In this document: positions 6,607 through 9,211 of the stretch, piece after piece
Numbering within the stretch: the first letter of the stretch is position 1
Layout: the number at the start of each line of letters is the position of its first letter
Source: a bacterium
Lineage (GTDB): Bacteria; Arandabacterota; Arandabacteria; Arandabacterales; Arandabacteraceae
Assembly: GCA_025774405.1 (NCBI GenBank)
Contig: JALGWB010000063.1
Span: 1-9,211 of the forward strand
Length of the DNA: 9,211 nt
Reading direction: 5' to 3'
Notes under the pieces: model-generated
Told to the model about the DNA's origin: nothing
The model's input: the letters and a program-made list of their open reading frames with translations, nothing else
Database searches by the model: none
Translations under genes and position numbers: made by a program

Positions 6607-6615
6607 TGGTATAAT
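6607..6615 (+). promoter_or_regulatory. Extended -10 promoter for the M6 metalloprotease
   Basis: TGGTATAAT contains a perfect TATAAT (6610-6615) with the TGn extension. No clear -35 lies at 16-18 nt, as is common for extended -10 promoters. A start near 6622 would give a leader of about 50 nt before the ATG at 6674. The protease gene can therefore be expressed apart from the upstream hydrolase. Confidence 0.65.
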
Positions 6616-6673
6616 TTATTCGTGACGATATGCCCGAATGGGACATCAAAAGACTAGACAAAAGGAGGCCCAG

Positions 6674-8692
6674 ATGAAAACGACAGCTGTGTGCTTGCTT
6701 CTTACGCTTGTACTCTGTCCCGTGCTCATCAGCACAACACTGGCGATGCCCTTGCATCCGGATCTTGTCGAGAAGCTTCGCAGTGAAGGGCGCCTTGAAG
6801 AAGAGCGAGCCTTCATGGAGGATGCATACCGAAGGGGCGTCAACAACATCTGGCAGGATCAGGAACCGCCAAGGCTCAGGCTTCTCGGAATTGGTGAGAG
6901 CCCGCTGACCACTACCCGACAGGCGATAGTCATAATCGTTGACTTTGACGATAATATCGCTGACACTTCAACTTATCCAGCTTCCCACTACGTTGACCTT
7001 CTCTTTTCAGTTGGAACATATCCCACCGGGAGTATGAGAGACTACTACCTTGAGAATTCCTACGGGGCCTTCGAGGTAACTGGCGAGGTTTCCGGCTGGC
7101 ACCGCATGCCCCGGGACTACAGCTACTATGTTGACGGGCAGCGAGGCTTCGGAACCTACCCGCGCAATGCCCAGAAGCTCACCGAAGATGCCGTGGCTGC
7201 GGCAGACCCATATGTGGATTTCTCGCAATATGACAATGATGGTCCTGATGGAATACCCGATTCTGGCGATGACGATGGTTATGTAGATGCCCTCTTTGTG
7301 GTTCATGCCGGTCCTGGCTATGAGACAACAGGTGATCCAAATGATATCCACTCGCATGCCTGGGCGACCAGTTCACCTGTTCCAGTGGATGGGGTCTGGG
7401 TTTACAGATATTCAATGGAGCCAGAAGACGGTAAGATCGGTGTTTTCTGCCACGAGTTTGGGCATGTGCTTGGGCTGCCGGATCTTTACGACTATGGCTA
7501 TGATTCTTATGGTGTTGGTTACTGGTCACTGATGGCAGTAGGCTGCTGGGGCAATGGAGGTATCACTCCTGTCCATTTCGATGGCTGGAGCAAGACTGAG
7601 CTCGGCTTCGTATCGCCAATAGTTCCCAGCTCCAACCTGCTCAACGTTGACGTTCCCTATGTCGAAGACAATCCCACTATCTACAAAGTCTGGAAGAACT
7701 GGCTTCCCGGACAGGAATACTTCCTCATGGAATATCGTCGCAAGATAGGTTTTGACACTTACATGAAAGGAAGCGGCATAGTCATCTACCATGTCGATGA
7801 AGCCATGGATGACAATGACAACCAGAGGTGTGGACCTGGTGATCCTCACTATTTGGTGGCTGTCGAACAGGCTGATGGAGAATGCGATCTCGAATATGAC
7901 ATCAATTCAGGTGATTCGGGAGACCCGTGGCCTGGAAAAGGCGGTGCAAACAATCCAAACTATGCTTTCAACGAGATCTCGACGCCCAACTCGAATGATT
8001 ACGAAGACAATTCGACAGGAATCTCAATCTACGGCATCTCTTTCCTCAGCTCATCGACAGCTCGCGTAAGCATAGCCGCTTCCGAGGTTGCACCATATGT
8101 TGAAGTTACCGCACCTGATGGCGGTGAATACTATGAATATGGGGAGCAGATGACAATTGAATGGATTGCATTTGATAATCTTGTTGTTGATTCAGTCAGC
8201 ATCTTGCTTTCGACTGATGGTGGTGCCACATTCCCGAACCTACTTGCAAGCGGCGAGCAAAACGACGGCGTCTTCACCTGGACTGTTGATCGATTCAATT
8301 CTTCAGAATGTCGGATCAAGGTGGTGGCTTATGACAATGTCGGTAACACGGCTGAAGACATCTCAGATGGAGACTTTACCATAGATGACTTCTCGGGTAT
8401 CGTGGCTCAGGAGCGCTTCAGTGCCGATCCCGTCAAGGTCGTGCCCAATCCATCGGCCGGCACCACAAGGCTCATCTTTACCTCTCGATACCGGAGCCCC
8501 AGGGTTGCTATCTACGACGCAACCGGAAAGAGGATCAAGAGCCTCGCAATACGCAACGTTGGTGGCGACCGTTTTGAGGCTACCTGGGACGGGACTGCGG
8601 AGAAGGGCTCCGCTGTAGGCCCGGGCGTCTACTTCGCAAGGATAACTGGCGGGCCACAGCCTCGCACGACACGCCTGACCATCGCACATTAA
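6674..8692 (+). CDS. Secreted M6-family (immune inhibitor A-like) zinc metalloprotease with Ig-like and C-terminal sorting-like domains
   Basis: This 672-residue protein is predicted to be an exported zinc endopeptidase. Residues 1-24 are a signal peptide (hydrophobic CLLLTLVLCPVLI, cleavage expected after Thr-Leu-Ala). The catalytic M6 domain runs from about 75 to 465. It shows an MRDYYLENSYG segment (121-131), the acidic, probably calcium-binding YDNDGPDGIPDSGDDDGYVD (186-205), the zinc motif HEFGHVLGLPD (260-270; His260, Glu261, His264, Asp270) and the Met-turn SLM (285-287). Residues of about 475-570 are an Ig-like module (VTAPDGGEYYEYG, LSTDGGATF). Residues of about 580-672 are a FlgD/T9SS-like domain (VPNPSAGTTRL, YDATGKRI, GPGVYFARI). 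Only about 50 residues lie between the signal and the catalytic fold, a short propeptide for this family. AAAGGAGG ends 5 nt before the ATG at 6674; the in-frame ATG at 6638 lacks a ribosome site and hides the signal. Target proteins are unknown; nutrient acquisition is the likely role. Confidence 0.92.
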   Translation: MKTTAVCLLLTLVLCPVLISTTLAMPLHPDLVEKLRSEGRLEEERAFMEDAYRRGVNNIWQDQEPPRLRLLGIGESPLTTTRQAIVIIVDFDDNIADTSTYPASHYVDLLFSVGTYPTGSMRDYYLENSYGAFEVTGEVSGWHRMPRDYSYYVDGQRGFGTYPRNAQKLTEDAVAAADPYVDFSQYDNDGPDGIPDSGDDDGYVDALFVVHAGPGYETTGDPNDIHSHAWATSSPVPVDGVWVYRYSMEPEDGKIGVFCHEFGHVLGLPDLYDYGYDSYGVGYWSLMAVGCWGNGGITPVHFDGWSKTELGFVSPIVPSSNLLNVDVPYVEDNPTIYKVWKNWLPGQEYFLMEYRRKIGFDTYMKGSGIVIYHVDEAMDDNDNQRCGPGDPHYLVAVEQADGECDLEYDINSGDSGDPWPGKGGANNPNYAFNEISTPNSNDYEDNSTGISIYGISFLSSSTARVSIAASEVAPYVEVTAPDGGEYYEYGEQMTIEWIAFDNLVVDSVSILLSTDGGATFPNLLASGEQNDGVFTWTVDRFNSSECRIKVVAYDNVGNTAEDISDGDFTIDDFSGIVAQERFSADPVKVVPNPSAGTTRLIFTSRYRSPRVAIYDATGKRIKSLAIRNVGGDRFEATWDGTAEKGSAVGPGVYFARITGGPQPRTTRLTIAH

Positions 8693-8712
8693 CAGCCCCT
8701 CCCCTCACTCTT

Positions 8713-8865
8713 GGGGTCGGAGCCAAAAATGTGCATTTCGACCCTCCTGGCACGCAATTTGCTGAGGGTGATTTCGGCCAGCCGGTCCAACTCATTCGAC
8801 ATACCGTACCAGTGCTGGAATCAGGAAAACACGCTGCGCATATGCACATTTTTGGCTCCGACCCC
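8713..8865. repeat. 153-bp MITE/REP-like element with perfect 24-bp terminal inverted repeats
   Basis: The arm at 8713-8736 (begins GGGGTCGGAGCC, ends TGTGCAT) is the exact reverse complement of 8842-8865. Between them are 105 bp with smaller inverted repeats: ACCCTC (8741-8746) with GAGGGT (8764-8769), and CCAGC (8778-8782) with GCTGG (8814-8818). A transcript could fold into a long stem topped by two hairpins. No transposase is encoded and no target duplication is visible at the ends. The right arm lies inside the last codons of the EamA gene and the left arm begins 20 bp after the protease stop. It may be a non-autonomous transposable or REP-type repeat, and may also act as a two-way transcription barrier between the convergent genes. 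Confidence 0.72.
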
Positions 8866-9211
8866 GGTGAGGGCGAGATAGACGCCGTAGAGGATGAGAG
8901 CACCACCAATGAAGAGCGTATAGTGGGGAACCTCGGCGAAGAAGAGCCACGCAAGGAGTGATGATCCAATGGGCTCACCGAGAATTGATATCGCAACCTT
9001 CGGCGCCGGCAGATACTTTAACGCCCAATTGAGCGCTGAATGGCCGAAGACCTGCGGACCAACCGCAAGCAAGGTAAACCACAAGTAATTCATAGGTTCA
9101 AAGCCAGCAAAGGCATGCCCTCGAACCAGAGCCCAGATGATCAGCATGACAGCCGAGGAAGCATAAGCCCAGAAAACGTATTCGAGAAAGTCAAGCGATC
9201 TTCTTACAACC
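8821..9211 (-). CDS. EamA/DMT-family transporter, C-terminal part (cut by window edge)
   Basis: The frame is open to the right edge, so this is the C-terminal part (about 129 residues) of an inner-membrane drug/metabolite transporter. The visible part has membrane helices such as EYVFWAYASSAVMLIIWALV, MNYLWFTLLAVGPQV and TLFIGGALILYGVYLAL. It also has the typical second EamA repeat: GHSALNWALKYLPAPKVAISILGEPIGSSLLAWLFF (shown in the translation between the third- and second-last helices), with the GEPI motif. The substrate cannot be told; relatives export amino acids or other metabolites. The last residues, GVGAKNVHMRSVFS, come wholly or mostly from the repeat element at 8713-8865, so the original end has been replaced. 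After the TGA the same frame stays open for 43 codons. The gene converges with the protease gene. Confidence 0.88.
   Translation of the reverse strand, partial: VVRRSLDFLEYVFWAYASSAVMLIIWALVRGHAFAGFEPMNYLWFTLLAVGPQVFGHSALNWALKYLPAPKVAISILGEPIGSSLLAWLFFAEVPHYTLFIGGALILYGVYLALTGVGAKNVHMRSVFS

Noticed and set aside
7007..7529. Two minus-strand ORFs of 116 codons within the protease gene
   Set aside because: Shadows of the strongly supported M6 catalytic domain, with no start signals or motifs.
1..9211. Defence system, CRISPR array, tRNA, rRNA or integrase
   Set aside because: No regular spaced repeats, cloverleaf, rRNA core sequence or recombinase motif was found on either strand.

Overview
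The window looks like bacterial chromosome of roughly balanced GC. Shine-Dalgarno sites are strong (GGAGG type), signal peptides are of the Sec type, and one protein has a lipobox, so the cell is probably Gram-negative. Two secreted proteins end in the same FlgD-like / type IX-sorting-like beta domain (NPS...PG[IV]YF.R). Together with an M6 metalloprotease this suggests a member of the Fibrobacteres-Chlorobi-Bacteroidetes superphylum or a nearby uncultured candidate phylum. That placement is inference, because the window holds no rRNA or other marker gene.

Left half, minus strand (read right to left): a compact run of metabolic genes. Pyruvate kinase (start near 3714) is followed after 1 nt by a nicotinamidase-like cysteine hydrolase (2300 to 1782). 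That gene overlaps an archaeal-type nicotinate phosphoribosyltransferase with a C-terminal zinc knuckle (1785 to 616) by a GTGA junction. A galactose-1-phosphate uridylyltransferase starts 21 nt later (594) and runs off the left edge. The middle pair would perform the two first steps of NAD salvage (nicotinamide to nicotinate to nicotinate mononucleotide). The flanking enzymes belong to lower glycolysis and sugar activation.

Immediately upstream on the same strand (5178 to 3778) is a secreted, Trp/Tyr-rich helical protein of unknown function with the sorting-like C-terminus. A stem-loop lies between it and pyruvate kinase. The 268-bp divergent intergenic region (5179-5446) carries a good promoter for this gene, two palindromes, and a candidate promoter and leader stem for the opposite gene.

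Right half, plus strand: a lipoprotein alpha/beta-hydrolase (5447-6445), then a secreted M6-family zinc metalloprotease with an Ig-like domain and the same C-terminal sorting-like domain (6674-8692). The protease has its own extended -10 promoter. Facing it from the right edge is the C-terminal part of an EamA/DMT transporter (minus strand, ending at 8821). Between and partly inside the transporter's 3' end sits a 153-bp element bounded by a perfect 24-bp inverted repeat (8713-8865). It has no obvious gene of its own and supplies the last codons of the transporter.

I see no defence system, CRISPR array, tRNA, rRNA or integrase. The most unusual items are the repeat element at 8713-8865, the pairing of NAD salvage with pyruvate kinase and GalT, the uncommon residues of the pyruvate kinase, and the uncharacterised secreted helical protein.
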